DNA of 64,000 bases from Streptomyces aurantiogriseus (GCF_014649375.1 NZ_BMSX01000018.1:1-64000), one strand, 5' to 3'; positions 14,982 to 24,649 are shown, counted from the stretch's first letter. Numbers and translations: made by a program. Notes: a model not told the origin generated them from the sequence alone.

Positions 14982-17900
14982 TCAGATCGAGGTGCCGACC
15001 GGCTCCCCCACGAAGGTCCGCCACAGCTCCGCGTACCGCCCGCCGCGCGCCAGCAGCTCCTCGTGGGTGCCGTCCTCGGCGACCCGGCCGTGGTCCATGA
15101 CCACCACCCGGTCCGCGCGGGCGGCCGTCGTCAGTCGGTGGGCGACGATCAAGGTGGTGCGCGCGTAAGCGCTCGTCGAGGGGTGGCGGTCGGGCGACGG
15201 GTGGGCCGTACGGCGGCCTGCCAGGCGGTCGGTGGCCTGGTTGACCTGGGCTTCCGTGGCCAGGTCCAGCGCGGCCGTCGCCTCGTCGAGGAGGAGGATG
15301 TCGGGGTCGACCAGCTCGGCCCGGGCCAGGGCGATCAACTGGCGTTGCCCGGCGGAGAGGTTGCGGCCGCGCTCGGCGACCTCGTGGAGGTAGCCGCCCT
15401 CCAGCGTGGCGATCATCTCGTGCGCGCCGACCGCCCGTGCCGCCGCCTCCACCTCGGCGTCGGTGGCGCCGGGACGGCCGTAGGCGATGGCGTCGCGGAC
15501 GGTGCCGGGGAAGAGGTACGCCTCCTGCGGGACGACGCCCAGCCGATGGCGGTACGAGGTGAGGTCGAGGGAGCGCAGGTCGGTGCCGTCGACCAGCACC
15601 CGGCCGGAGGTGGGGTCGTAGAAGCGGGCCACCAGCTTGACCAGGGTCGACTTGCCGGCGCCGGTCTCGCCGACGAAGGCGACGGTCTGGCCGGCGGGGA
15701 CGCGCAGCTCGATCCCGGTCAGGGCCGCTTCGGGTTCGTCGGCGGAGCCGTACGTGAAGTGCACGTCCTCGAAGGCGATCTCGCCGCGCAGCGAGAGGAC
15801 TTCGAGCGGCTCGTCGGCGGACTTCGTGGACGTCGGCTCGCGCAGCAGCTCCTGGATGCGGCCCAGGGAGACCGTGGCCTGCTGGTAGCCGTCGAAGACC
15901 TGGGAGAGCTGCTGGACGGGGGCGAAGAACAGGTCGATGTAGAGGAGGTACGCCACGAGCGCGCCGGTCGTCAGGGTCGCGTCGTCGATCCGGCCCGCGC
16001 CCGCGACCAGCACGGCGGCCGCGGCCACCGACGACAGGAACTGCACGAACGGGAAGTACACCGAGATCAGCCACTGGCCCCTGATCCGCGCCTGACGGTA
16101 GCTGTCGCTGCGCTCCGCGAACCGTGAACCGCCGTCCCGCTCGCGCCGGAAGGCCTGCACGATCCGGAGCCCGGCCACCGACTCCTGGAGGTCGGCGTTG
16201 ACCGACGACACCCGCTCACGGGCGAGTTCGTACGCCTTCACGCTGGCCCGGCGGAAGAAGTACGTGGCGACGATCAGCGGGGGCAGGGTCGCGAAGACGA
16301 CGAGGGCGAGCTGGACGTCGATCACCAGCAGGGCGACCATGATGCCGAAGAAGGTGACGACCGAGACGAACGCGGTGACCAGGCCGGTCTGGAGGAAGGT
16401 CGACAGCGCGTCGACGTCCGTGGTCATCCTCGTCATGATCCGGCCGGTCAACTCCCGCTCGTAGTAGTCGAGTCCGAGCCGCTGGAGCTGGGCGAAGATC
16501 TTCAGGCGCAGGGAGTACAGGACGCGCTCGCCGGTACGGCCGGTCATCCGGATCTCGCCGGTCTGCGCCACCCACTGCACGAGCACGGCGAGCAGGGCGA
16601 GCAGCGAGGCCGCCCAGACGGCGCCCAACGCCATCCGCGTGACGCCGTCGTCGATGCCGTGCCGGATCATCACCGGGAGGAGAAGACCCATACCGGCGTC
16701 CACGGCGACGAGGCCGAGGCTGATCAGGAGCGGGACCCCGAAGCCGCTCAGGAGGCGACGCAGGCCGTACGACTCCTCGGGCGTGACCGCGCGGGACTCG
16801 TCGACGTCAGGGGTGTCGGTCGCGGGCGGGAGGGCCTCGACCTGGGCGAGGAGCTCGGGCGTGGCAGGGGTACCGGAGAGCGCGGTGTCCTTCGGCTCGC
16901 GGTCACCGGTCCACAGGCGGGGAGTCACCCCGCGCTCGGCGTCGAACTCCGCGTCCAGCTCGTCCCGTACCGAGGTGTCCTCGGGGGGTGCGGCGGCGAC
17001 GGCGTGGCCCGGCGAGACACCGCCCAGCTCGTCGGGGTCGGTGAGCAGCCGGCGGTACAGCGCCGACCGCTGCTGCAGCTCCTCGTGGGTGCCGAGGTCC
17101 GCGAGACGGCCGGCGTCGAGGACGGCGATGCGGTCGGCGAGGTTGAGGGTGGAGCGGCGGTGGGCGATGAGGAGGGTCGTACGGCCCTCCATGACGTGCT
17201 TGAGGGCCTCGTGGATCTCGTGCTCGACCCGGGCGTCCACCGCCGAGGTCGCGTCGTCGAGGACCAGCAGGCGCGGGTCGGTGAGCAGCGCGCGGGCGAG
17301 CGCGATGCGCTGGCGCTGGCCGCCGGAGAGGGTCAGGCCGTGCTCGCCGACCTTGGTGGCGTAGCCCTCGGGCAGCTCGGCGATGAAACGGTCGGCCTGG
17401 GCGGCGCGGGCGGCGGCCTCGATCTCCTCGTCGGTCGCGTCGGGACGGCCGTACGCGATGTTGGCGCGGACGGTGTCGGAGAAGAGGAAGGAGTCCTCGG
17501 GGACCAGGCCGATCGCGGCCCTCAGGGAGTCGAGGGTGAGCTCGCGGACGTCGTGGCCGCCGATCAGGACGGCGCCCCGGGTGACGTCGTAGAAGCGGGG
17601 CATCAGCAGCGAGATCGTCGACTTGCCGGAGCCGGAGGAGCCGACGACGGCGAGGGTCTCGCCGGGGCGGATCTCGAAGCTGAGGCCGTCGAGGACGGGG
17701 TGGTCGGGGTCGTAGCCGAAGGAGACGTCGTCGAACTCGACGGTCGCGGGGGCGTCGGCGGGCAGTTCCTTGGCGCCGTCCCGCATCGAGGGCTCGGTGT
17801 CGATCAGCTCCAGGACGCGTTCGGTGCCCGCCCGGGCCTGCTGGGCGACCGTGAGGACCAGGGCGAGCATGCGGACCGGGCCGACGAGCTGCGCGAGGTA

Positions 17901-18758
17901 GGTGGAGAAGGCGACGAACGTGCCGAGCGTGATGTGCCCGCGCACGGCGAGCCAGCCGCCGAGCGCGAGCATCGCGACCTGGCCGAGGGCCGGGACGGCC
18001 TGCAGGGCCGGGGTGTACCTGGAGTTCAGCCGGATGGTGCGCAGGCGGCCCGCGAAGAGCCTCCGCCCGACCTCCCGCAGCTTCCCGGTCTCCTGCTCCT
18101 CCTGCCCGAAGCCCTTCACCACGCGGACACCGCTGACGGCCCCGTCGACCACGCCGGCGACGGCGGCGGCCTGGGCCTGCGCGTACCAGGTGGCCGGGTG
18201 CAGCTTCGTCCGGCTGCGCTTGGCGATCCACCACAGGGCGGGGGCCACGGCGAGGGCGACGAGCGTGAGCGGCAGCGACAGCCACGCCATGACCACGAGG
18301 GAGATCAGGAAGAGGGCGAAGTTCCCGATGGTCATCGGGAGCATGAAGAGCAGCCCCTGGATGAGCTGGAGGTCGCTGGTCGCCCGGCCGACGACCTGCC
18401 CGGTCGACAGCTCGTCCTGGCGGCGGCCGTCGAGCCGGGTGATCGTGTCGAACATCGCCGTCCGCAGGTCGTGCTGGACGTCGAGGGCGAGACGGCCGCC
18501 GTAGTAGCGGCGGACGTAGGTGAGCACGTAGACGATCAGGGCCGCACCGATCAGCGCGCCCGCCCAGGGGGCCATGGCACGGCTGTGGTCGCCGATCACG
18601 TCGTCGATGATCACCTTGGTGATCAGCGGGACGATCGCCATGACGGCCATGCCGGCCAGGGAGGACCCGAGGGCGAGGACGACGTCCGCCGGGTGGCGCC
18701 ACGCGTACCCCGCGAGCCTGTGCGCCCAGCCTCGCGTTTCCCCCTGTTGCGCTGCCAC
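14982..18758 (-). CDS. Fused double ABC exporter (two TMD-NBD halves in one chain)
   Basis: A 1258-residue protein carrying two complete ABCB-type half-transporters. Half one: a six-helix membrane domain from about residue 20, Walker A GSSGSGKST, signature LSGGQRQRIALARALLTDPR, Walker B LLVLDDATSAVD, and H-loop IAHRRST. A ~100-residue linker follows, then half two: a membrane domain, Walker A GETGAGKST, LSAGQRQLIALARAELVDPD, LLLDEATAALD and H-loop VAHRLTT. The GTG at 18758 was chosen for its GGAAGG site 7 bases upstream. It should export lipids or drugs. A 17-residue insertion lies between the second D-loop and H-loop. Confidence 0.9.
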   Translation of the reverse strand: MAAQQGETRGWAHRLAGYAWRHPADVVLALGSSLAGMAVMAIVPLITKVIIDDVIGDHSRAMAPWAGALIGAALIVYVLTYVRRYYGGRLALDVQHDLRTAMFDTITRLDGRRQDELSTGQVVGRATSDLQLIQGLLFMLPMTIGNFALFLISLVVMAWLSLPLTLVALAVAPALWWIAKRSRTKLHPATWYAQAQAAAVAGVVDGAVSGVRVVKGFGQEEQETGKLREVGRRLFAGRLRTIRLNSRYTPALQAVPALGQVAMLALGGWLAVRGHITLGTFVAFSTYLAQLVGPVRMLALVLTVAQQARAGTERVLELIDTEPSMRDGAKELPADAPATVEFDDVSFGYDPDHPVLDGLSFEIRPGETLAVVGSSGSGKSTISLLMPRFYDVTRGAVLIGGHDVRELTLDSLRAAIGLVPEDSFLFSDTVRANIAYGRPDATDEEIEAAARAAQADRFIAELPEGYATKVGEHGLTLSGGQRQRIALARALLTDPRLLVLDDATSAVDARVEHEIHEALKHVMEGRTTLLIAHRRSTLNLADRIAVLDAGRLADLGTHEELQQRSALYRRLLTDPDELGGVSPGHAVAAAPPEDTSVRDELDAEFDAERGVTPRLWTGDREPKDTALSGTPATPELLAQVEALPPATDTPDVDESRAVTPEESYGLRRLLSGFGVPLLISLGLVAVDAGMGLLLPVMIRHGIDDGVTRMALGAVWAASLLALLAVLVQWVAQTGEIRMTGRTGERVLYSLRLKIFAQLQRLGLDYYERELTGRIMTRMTTDVDALSTFLQTGLVTAFVSVVTFFGIMVALLVIDVQLALVVFATLPPLIVATYFFRRASVKAYELARERVSSVNADLQESVAGLRIVQAFRRERDGGSRFAERSDSYRQARIRGQWLISVYFPFVQFLSSVAAAAVLVAGAGRIDDATLTTGALVAYLLYIDLFFAPVQQLSQVFDGYQQATVSLGRIQELLREPTSTKSADEPLEVLSLRGEIAFEDVHFTYGSADEPEAALTGIELRVPAGQTVAFVGETGAGKSTLVKLVARFYDPTSGRVLVDGTDLRSLDLTSYRHRLGVVPQEAYLFPGTVRDAIAYGRPGATDAEVEAAARAVGAHEMIATLEGGYLHEVAERGRNLSAGQRQLIALARAELVDPDILLLDEATAALDLATEAQVNQATDRLAGRRTAHPSPDRHPSTSAYARTTLIVAHRLTTAARADRVVVMDHGRVAEDGTHEELLARGGRYAELWRTFVGEPVGTSI

Positions 18759-18855
18759 GCCGGTGCCTTCCGTTCGTCCTGATCTTCCAGAAGGCACCAA
18801 CGCGGACAGAAGCGGATTTCATCCCTCCGCAACAAAGTGGAGGGCGAGGGGAAGG

Positions 18856-19911
18856 TCAGACGCGTACCCGGAGGTCATAGAACCGCGTCGTCTGCACCGC
18901 GTTCTGGTTGTCGTCGCTCACCAGCAGCACCTTCAGGCGGCCCTTGGTGTGGCCCGTGATCGCCATGCCCTCGATGTTGTCCAGCAGGGGGTTCGGCTGG
19001 GGCTGCTTGGCGGTCGCTCCCAGTGACGGGCAGTTCACGAGGTCGGCGAGAAGGGTCTTCTTGATCAGGCGTACGTCGTCCTGTCCGGTCAGCGTGTCGA
19101 TGCCGCTCGTGTCCGTCGCCCGGCGCGGGTCGGCCAGGTAGAGGCGGACCGTGTTGCCGACGCCGGCGGTGAAGCCGCGCTCCAGGACGAGGAGACGGCC
19201 GTCGGGGGTGGCGGTGACCTCCGGGACGCCGAGACCGGCGTCGGTGCGGTAGGCGTACTGGGCGGCCAGGGAGAAGTGGCCGTCCTTGGTCCGCTTCCAG
19301 GTCTGGAAGCGGACGATGCCGGCGGTGTCGCCGGACAGCGCGTACTCCATGGACGCCAGCAGGGTGCGGCCGCCGGGCAGGAGGGTCAGCCCCTCGAAGG
19401 TGCCGTTGGTGACGGCGCGCCCGGCCGGGGCGACACGGAGGGAGTCCGGGACGGGCAGGCGGTCGAGGATCTTCCCGGCGGGGCTGTACCGGCGTATGGA
19501 CGGCTCGGTCTCGGAGGTGATCAGCAGGGTGGTGGTGGGGGTCCCCCCGCTCGAGCGAAGCCGAGAGTGGGGGCGGTCGACGACCAGACCCTCGGAGTCG
19601 AGGGCGGCGCCGTTCTCGTCGGCGAGCGGGACGACCGCCTTGGGCGCGAGGGTCTTCGCGTCGAGGTCGAAGAGGGCGGAGCGGTCGGAGAGGGCCGCGA
19701 GCGAGCCGTCGGCGTCGACGGCGAGGGCGGAGAAGTTGCCGACGAAGGTGCCGCCGTAGGTGGTCTTGTCGAGGACGTCGGAGAAGCCGTTTATGGAGAC
19801 CGCGGGCGAACAGGCCCCGTTCTGCTGGGCGTTCGCGGGCCCGGCGGCGGAGAGGCAGGTGGCCGCCGCCAGGCCGGCGGTGAGGGTGGCGAGTACGGTT
19901 CGCAGGCGCAT
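18856..19911 (-). CDS. Secreted phytase-like (esterase-like activity) protein
   Basis: A 351-residue exported protein. The signal peptide MRLRTVLATLTAGLAAATCL is cleaved near ANA-QQ. The mature protein has the repeated E-G motifs of the phytase-like beta-propeller family: LDSEGLVVD, FEGLTLLPGGRTLLASMEY and LDNIEGMAITGH. It probably hydrolyses phosphoesters or related esters outside the cell; the substrate is unknown. I chose the ATG at 19911; the frame stays open upstream. At about residues 113-125 a dispersed palindromic element is inserted in frame (HSRLRSSGGTP). Confidence 0.82.
   Translation of the reverse strand: MRLRTVLATLTAGLAAATCLSAAGPANAQQNGACSPAVSINGFSDVLDKTTYGGTFVGNFSALAVDADGSLAALSDRSALFDLDAKTLAPKAVVPLADENGAALDSEGLVVDRPHSRLRSSGGTPTTTLLITSETEPSIRRYSPAGKILDRLPVPDSLRVAPAGRAVTNGTFEGLTLLPGGRTLLASMEYALSGDTAGIVRFQTWKRTKDGHFSLAAQYAYRTDAGLGVPEVTATPDGRLLVLERGFTAGVGNTVRLYLADPRRATDTSGIDTLTGQDDVRLIKKTLLADLVNCPSLGATAKQPQPNPLLDNIEGMAITGHTKGRLKVLLVSDDNQNAVQTTRFYDLRVRV
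19537..19573. repeat. Dispersed palindromic element inside the phytase-like gene
   Basis: A 37-base imperfect palindrome with the core GCTCGAGCGAAGCCGAGAG between GGGGGTCCCCCC and GTGGGGG. It is the reverse-orientation relative of the GH3 copy at 11251. On the coding (minus) strand it encodes HSRLRSSGGTP, nearly the same peptide as in the GH3 enzyme. Confidence 0.85.
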
Positions 19912-19989
19912 GGCGGTCACCGTAGGACGGGCGGGTGACGGCCGGTAGGACACGCCGTTAAGGATCCCCCGCCGGACCGGCCCGGTGAC

Positions 19990-20853
19990 TCAGGAGGCCG
20001 CGAGGTCCCGGTGGATGACCTTGGCGACGCCCTGGATGGTCGTGATGCCGTAGTTCATCGTGCTGTTGCCGTGGGTGAGGACGGTGATGTGGTAGTCGTG
20101 GCCGCCGCCCTTGAAGGTGCCGACGCTGTGCACCCGCCAGCCGTGCGTGGCGCGCGACAGCCAGCCGTTCTTGACGTGCCAGGAGACACCGGCCGGCCTG
20201 CCGTACGGGGTCCCCCAGCGCTGGGAGGCGACGACCTGACCCATCAGCTTGAGGACGTAGGAGCGCGAGCCGTCGGTGAGGACCGCGTTCCTGGCGGTGA
20301 GCAGCTTGAGCAGCTTCTGCTCGTCGGTGACGGTGATCTGGGTCAGCCCCCAGTAGCCGTTCGCGCCCGGCTTGGTCTGCGTCATCTTGGCGGCGGTGAG
20401 GAAGCCCTTGATCTTCGTCATGCCGAGCTGCCTCCACAGGGTGGAGGTGGAGGCGTTGTCCGACTTGGTGATCATGGCCGTGGCGAGGGTCTTCTCACGG
20501 CTGGTCAGCGCGCGGTTGTGCTTCTGCGCGTCCCACAGCAGCGCGGCGAGGACGGTGACCTTGACGACGCTGGCCGAGTCGTAGGCGGTGGAGGCGCGCA
20601 GGGTGCAGGTGGTGTTGGTGCTGCGGTCGTAGAGGCCTACGGCGATCGTGCCCTTGCGGTTGGCGAGGGCGGCCGTGATGTCCTTCTTCAGCTTGGCCGC
20701 CAGACCGGCTTTGGCGGAGGTGCAGCTGACGGTCGGGGTGACGGCCGCGGCGGGGCTCGCGGCGGCCACACCGGTGATGAGGATGCCGGCGGTGAGGCCG
20801 GTGGCGAGGAGTCTCCTCGTCCGTCTCGCTCGTCTGGGAGTCCGGTGAGTCAT
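19990..20853 (-). CDS. Secreted serine hydrolase of the class A beta-lactamase fold
   Basis: A 287-residue exported protein. The signal is basic (MTHRTPRRARRTRRLLATGL) with a cleavage near AAAVTP. The penicillin-binding triad is readable: S-x-x-K in YDSASVVKVTVLAAL, S-D-N in MITKSDNASTSTLW and K-N-G in WHVKNGWLSRATHG in place of K-T-G. This suggests a beta-lactamase-related peptidase or esterase rather than a proven antibiotic-resistance enzyme. The ATG at 20853 follows AACAGGGC; an upstream in-frame GTG was rejected. It is divergent from the GT39 gene. Confidence 0.82.
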   Translation of the reverse strand: MTHRTPRRARRTRRLLATGLTAGILITGVAAASPAAAVTPTVSCTSAKAGLAAKLKKDITAALANRKGTIAVGLYDRSTNTTCTLRASTAYDSASVVKVTVLAALLWDAQKHNRALTSREKTLATAMITKSDNASTSTLWRQLGMTKIKGFLTAAKMTQTKPGANGYWGLTQITVTDEQKLLKLLTARNAVLTDGSRSYVLKLMGQVVASQRWGTPYGRPAGVSWHVKNGWLSRATHGWRVHSVGTFKGGGHDYHITVLTHGNSTMNYGITTIQGVAKVIHRDLAAS

Positions 20854-21001
20854 GCCCTGTTGACACACAGGTTCGGGTGAAAGGTTGTACGAGTCGCCGA
20901 GGTTCTTGGGCAGGGCCTGGGCAAGGCGTTACCGGGGCCTGTGCCTCTTCACAGCCAGCGGCCAGCTTCGGCACAGCGGCCACCCACAACGGCCGTACAG
21001 C

Positions 21002-23416
21002 ATGCGCAGGGTGACATCAGCCACCGATCCCCTCCCCCACACGACCGTGTCCACCGCGTCCACCGCGGCCGGTGCGCGCACTGCGCCGACCGCACCCGCC
21101 GCGTCCACCGACTGGCCGCCGCCGGCGACGGCCTCCGCGGCGCCTCCGCCGGACCGGGCCCCGCGCTGGTCGCTCCCCGCGCTGCTCGCGATCCTGGTCC
21201 TGGCGGCGGTGCTCTACGGCTGGAACCTCTCCGGCTCGAACCTCAACAGCTTCTACAGCGCGGCCGTGCTGAGCGGCACGCAGAGCTGGAAGGCCTGGTT
21301 CTTCGGCTCGTTGGACGCGGGCAACTTCCTGACCGTCGACAAGCCGCCCTTCGCCCTGATGGTGATGGGCCTGTCCTGCCGCCTCCTCGGCTTCGGGACA
21401 TGGCAGATGATGCTGCCGATGATCCTGGTCGCCCTGGCGACGATCTGGATCCTGCACTCCTCCGTGAAGCGGGTGTGGGGCCACGGCGCGGCGACGGTCG
21501 CCGCCCTGGTCCTCGCGCTCACCCCGATCACCGTGGCCATCAACCGGGACAACAACCCCGACACACTGCTGGTGTTCCTGATGGTGGGCGGCGCGGCGCT
21601 GGCCCTGCGGGCGGTGTACAACGGCAAGGTGCTGCCGCTGCTCGGCTCGGCGGCCTGCTTCGGCCTCGCCTTCAACACGAAGATGCTCCAGGGGTACATC
21701 GCGCTGCCCGCCGTCTTCGCGGTCTACCTGTACGCGGCGAAGCCCAAGCTGGTGAAGCGGATCGTCAACCTGCTCCTCGCGGGCGTGGCGCTGGCGATCA
21801 GCAGCTTCTGGTGGGCGGCGGCGGTCTCGCTCGTCCCGGCCGACGACCGCCCCTACATCGGCGGTTCGACCGACGGCAGCGCCTGGAACCTGATCATGGG
21901 CTACAACGGCCTCGGCCGGATCTTCGGCGGCGACGGCAACGGCGGTGGCGGCGGGGGCGGAGGCGGCGGCTTCTCCGGGACCGCGGGCATCGGCCGTATG
22001 TTCAACGACATCCTCGGCGGCCAGATCTCCTGGCTGATCCCCTTCGCGGGCATCGCCCTGGCCGGCGGCCTCGTCCTGTGCGGCCGCCGAGCGCCGCGCA
22101 CCGACCTCACCCGCGCCGCGCTGCTGCTGTGGGGCGGCTGGACGCTCCTGCACTACCTGACCTTCGCCCTGGCCGAGGGCACCATGCACCCGTACTACAC
22201 GACCGCCCTCGCCCCCGGCATCGCGGCGCTGTGCGGAGGCGGCGGTGCGATGCTGCTGCGCGCGTTCCGCACCGACAAGCGATGGGCGTGGGTGCTGCCG
22301 CTCGCCCTCGGCGTCACCGCGGTCTGGGCGGTCGTGCTGCTGCGGCGGGCCTCCGGCTGGAACACCTGGCTGTGGCCGGCCGTCGGGGTCGTCATGGCGC
22401 TGGCGATCGCCGGGCTGTTCGTCTTCCGCTCCGGTCAGCGGGTGCGGCTGCTGGCCGCCTCCGTGGCGGCGGCGATCGTCGCGGCGGTGGCGGGCCCGGC
22501 GGCGTACGCCTGGTCGGTGCCGTCCGGTTCGGGCGGCGGCATGGGCGGTACGAACCCGACGGCCGGTCCCACGACGGGGAACGGCTTCGGGGGTGGCCCC
22601 GGCGGCGGGGGCGGCGGCAACCGGGGCGGGTTCCCGGGCGGCGGCCAGCAGGGCGGCCCGGGCAACCAGGCCGGGGGCCAGGCAGACGGGCAGGCCGACG
22701 GTCAGGCAGGTGGTCAGGCCGGTGGCTTCCCCGGCGGCAGTGAGGCCGGCGGCGGCCAGACCGCGCCCGGGGGCGGGAACGGCGAGCTGCCGGGCGGCGG
22801 CCAGACGGGCGGGGGTACGCCTCCCAACGGGGCTGCCGGTGACGGCGGTACGGCGGCAGGTGGCGGTACGGCACAGGGTGGCGGTGCGGCACAGGGTGGC
22901 GGTGCGGCCCAGGGTGGTACCGGAACCAGCGGTGGTCCCGGCGGTGCGGGCGGCTTCGGCGGAGGCGGCGGCATGGGTGGCGGCGCGAGCAGCGAGCTCA
23001 TCTCGTACCTGAAGGACCACCAGGACGGCGCCAAGTGGCTGCTGGCAGTGTCCAGTTCGCAGAGCGCGGCCCAGCTCATCCTCAGCAGCGGCCGGCCGGT
23101 CATCTCCATGTGGGGCTGGTCCGGCAGCGACAAGGCGATGACGCTGGCCAAGCTGAAGGAACTGGTGAAGAAGGGCGAGCTGCACTACATCCAGATCGGT
23201 GGCGGCGGTATGGGTGGCCCCGGGGGCGGCTCCACCATCAGCTCCGAGGTGACGGAGTGGGTGCAGAAGAACGGGACGGCGGTGAAGGAGAGCGACTACA
23301 ACTCGTCGTCGAGCTCGGCTTCCTCTTCCTCTTCCTCTTCCTCTTCAGGCAGTAACTCCACATCCCAGACCAACGAGTCGACGATCTACCGCCTGGACCC
23401 GTCGGACGTCAGCTGA
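21002..23416 (+). CDS. Glycosyltransferase family 39 (ArnT/PMT-like) membrane protein
   Basis: An 804-residue membrane enzyme. The first helix (ALLAILVLAAVLYGWNLSG) is followed by an external loop with SLDAGNFLTVDKPPFALMV, whose Asp is the expected catalytic acid of the GT39/PMT group using lipid-linked sugars. About 10-12 helices run to about residue 510. A Gly/Gln-rich segment (~515-650) and a soluble domain (SSELISYLKDHQDGAKWLLA, GRPVISMWGWSGSDKAMT) follow, as in YkcA/B-type proteins. The C-terminus is poly-Ser, encoded by a CTTCCT microsatellite. The ATG at 21002 has no clear ribosome site; a GTG nine bases on is possible. Confidence 0.83.
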   Translation: MRRVTSATDPLPHTTVSTASTAAGARTAPTAPAASTDWPPPATASAAPPPDRAPRWSLPALLAILVLAAVLYGWNLSGSNLNSFYSAAVLSGTQSWKAWFFGSLDAGNFLTVDKPPFALMVMGLSCRLLGFGTWQMMLPMILVALATIWILHSSVKRVWGHGAATVAALVLALTPITVAINRDNNPDTLLVFLMVGGAALALRAVYNGKVLPLLGSAACFGLAFNTKMLQGYIALPAVFAVYLYAAKPKLVKRIVNLLLAGVALAISSFWWAAAVSLVPADDRPYIGGSTDGSAWNLIMGYNGLGRIFGGDGNGGGGGGGGGGFSGTAGIGRMFNDILGGQISWLIPFAGIALAGGLVLCGRRAPRTDLTRAALLLWGGWTLLHYLTFALAEGTMHPYYTTALAPGIAALCGGGGAMLLRAFRTDKRWAWVLPLALGVTAVWAVVLLRRASGWNTWLWPAVGVVMALAIAGLFVFRSGQRVRLLAASVAAAIVAAVAGPAAYAWSVPSGSGGGMGGTNPTAGPTTGNGFGGGPGGGGGGNRGGFPGGGQQGGPGNQAGGQADGQADGQAGGQAGGFPGGSEAGGGQTAPGGGNGELPGGGQTGGGTPPNGAAGDGGTAAGGGTAQGGGAAQGGGAAQGGTGTSGGPGGAGGFGGGGGMGGGASSELISYLKDHQDGAKWLLAVSSSQSAAQLILSSGRPVISMWGWSGSDKAMTLAKLKELVKKGELHYIQIGGGGMGGPGGGSTISSEVTEWVQKNGTAVKESDYNSSSSSASSSSSSSSSGSNSTSQTNESTIYRLDPSDVS
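23319..23346. repeat. Six-base microsatellite encoding poly-Ser at the end of the GT39 gene
   Basis: More than four uninterrupted copies of CTTCCT encode a Ser run near the C-terminus. Slippage by one unit keeps the frame and changes the Ser count by two. Confidence 0.85.
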
Positions 23417-23451
23417 CGCACACTCCCTCGACGGCGCCCTGCCGACGGCCC

Positions 23452-23483
23452 AACGGCCCCCGACCCACCGGTCGGGGGCCGTT
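23452..23483. terminator. Terminator after the GT39 gene
   Basis: AACGGCCCCCGAC (23452-23464) and GTCGGGGGCCGTT (23471-23483) form a perfect 13-bp stem with a six-base loop, 35 bases past the stop codon, followed by TCTGGT. Confidence 0.85.
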
Positions 23484-23637
23484 CTGGTACGTCACCCGGA
23501 GGCAACTCGCGTAGACAACGCCCGACTTGCCGCTTTGCGTCACCCAATAGACATGTCAGATTCATTGCCATGGCCGCATGTCCATGTCACTCTCCCGATT
23601 GCCGCCTCCCATCAACCCGCGTAGATCGGAACCCCAC

Positions 23638-24441
23638 ATGCTGGCGACACGCATACGCCGATGGAAGTCGGTGGCGCTGGCCACCGCTGCCGTCATGGTC
23701 GGGCTCACCGCTCCCGCCCTCACCGCGACCCCCGCCGCGGCCACCACGACGGCGTACGACTCGACGTACTACAAGAACGCGGTCGGCAAGACGGGTACGA
23801 GCCTGAAGTCGGCCCTGCACACGATCATCAGCCCCCAGACGAAGCTGTCGTACTCGGCGCTCTGGGAGGCCCTGAAGGTCACCGACCAGGACCCGAACAA
23901 CAGCAGCAACGTCAAGCTCCTCTACTCCGGCATCTCCCGCAGCAAGTCGCTGAACGGCGGCAACAGCGGCAACTGGAACCGTGAGCACGTGTGGGCCCAG
24001 TCGCACGGCGACTTCGGCACCTCGGCCGGCCCCGGCACCGACCTGCACCACATCCGCCCCGAGGACGTGACGGTCAACTCCATCCGCGGCAACAAGGACT
24101 TCGACAACGGCGGCAGCAGCTTCACCAACTCCGGCGGCAGCCTCACCGACTCCAACTCCTTCGAGCCGCGTGACGCCGTCAAGGGTGACGTGGCCCGCAT
24201 GATCCTCTACATGGCCGTCCGCTACGAGGGCGACGACGGCTGGCCCAACCTCGAGCCCAACGACCTCGTCACCAACGGCAGCGTCCCCTACCACGGCCGC
24301 CTCTCCGTCCTGAAGCAGTGGAACGACGAGGACCCGCCGGACGCCTTCGAGGAGCGCCGCAACCAGGTCATCTACGACACCTACCAGAAGAACCGGAACC
24401 CGTTCATCGACCACCCGGAGTGGGTCGAGGCGATCTGGTAG
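23638..24441 (+). CDS. Secreted endonuclease I (EndA/NucM-type nuclease)
   Basis: A 267-residue exported nuclease. The signal peptide MLATRIRRWKSVALATAAVM is cleaved near AAA-TTT. The mature part carries the endonuclease I hallmarks: NWNREHVWAQSHGDFG with the Glu-His pair, TDLHHIRPEDVTVNSIRGNK with the metal-binding region, and FEPRDAVKGDVARMILYMAV. It degrades DNA or RNA outside the cell, probably for phosphate or nitrogen scavenging or during mycelial lysis. An earlier in-frame start at 23578 would place 20 non-signal residues first, so ATG 23638 was chosen. Confidence 0.9.
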   Translation: MLATRIRRWKSVALATAAVMVGLTAPALTATPAAATTTAYDSTYYKNAVGKTGTSLKSALHTIISPQTKLSYSALWEALKVTDQDPNNSSNVKLLYSGISRSKSLNGGNSGNWNREHVWAQSHGDFGTSAGPGTDLHHIRPEDVTVNSIRGNKDFDNGGSSFTNSGGSLTDSNSFEPRDAVKGDVARMILYMAVRYEGDDGWPNLEPNDLVTNGSVPYHGRLSVLKQWNDEDPPDAFEERRNQVIYDTYQKNRNPFIDHPEWVEAIW

Positions 24442-24466
24442 GACACGGCACGGCACCACACGTCAG

Positions 24467-24506
24467 CACAGGGGCCCTCCCGGAAACTCCCGGGAGGGCC
24501 CCTGTG
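24467..24506. terminator. Terminator after the endonuclease gene
   Basis: CACAGGGGCCCTCCCGG (24467-24483) and CCGGGAGGGCCCCTGTG (24490-24506) form a perfect 17-bp stem with the loop AAACTC, 25 bases after the stop. Confidence 0.88.
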
Positions 24507-24649
24507 GCGTACGGCCCGTCGGCCCGTCCGGCGCCCCGCCCCCACCCCCACCCCGGCACGTACGCCCTCCCACCCCATCTGGATCATGGAGGCAGGGCCT
24601 CGCGCAGCGAACGGGGACACGGGGAAACGGGGAAGAGGGGGAGGAACCA

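Noticed and set aside
16659..18782. A 707-codon plus-strand frame opposite the ABC exporter
   Set aside because: Shadow of the real minus-strand gene with its Walker motifs; the shadow has no recognisable domain.
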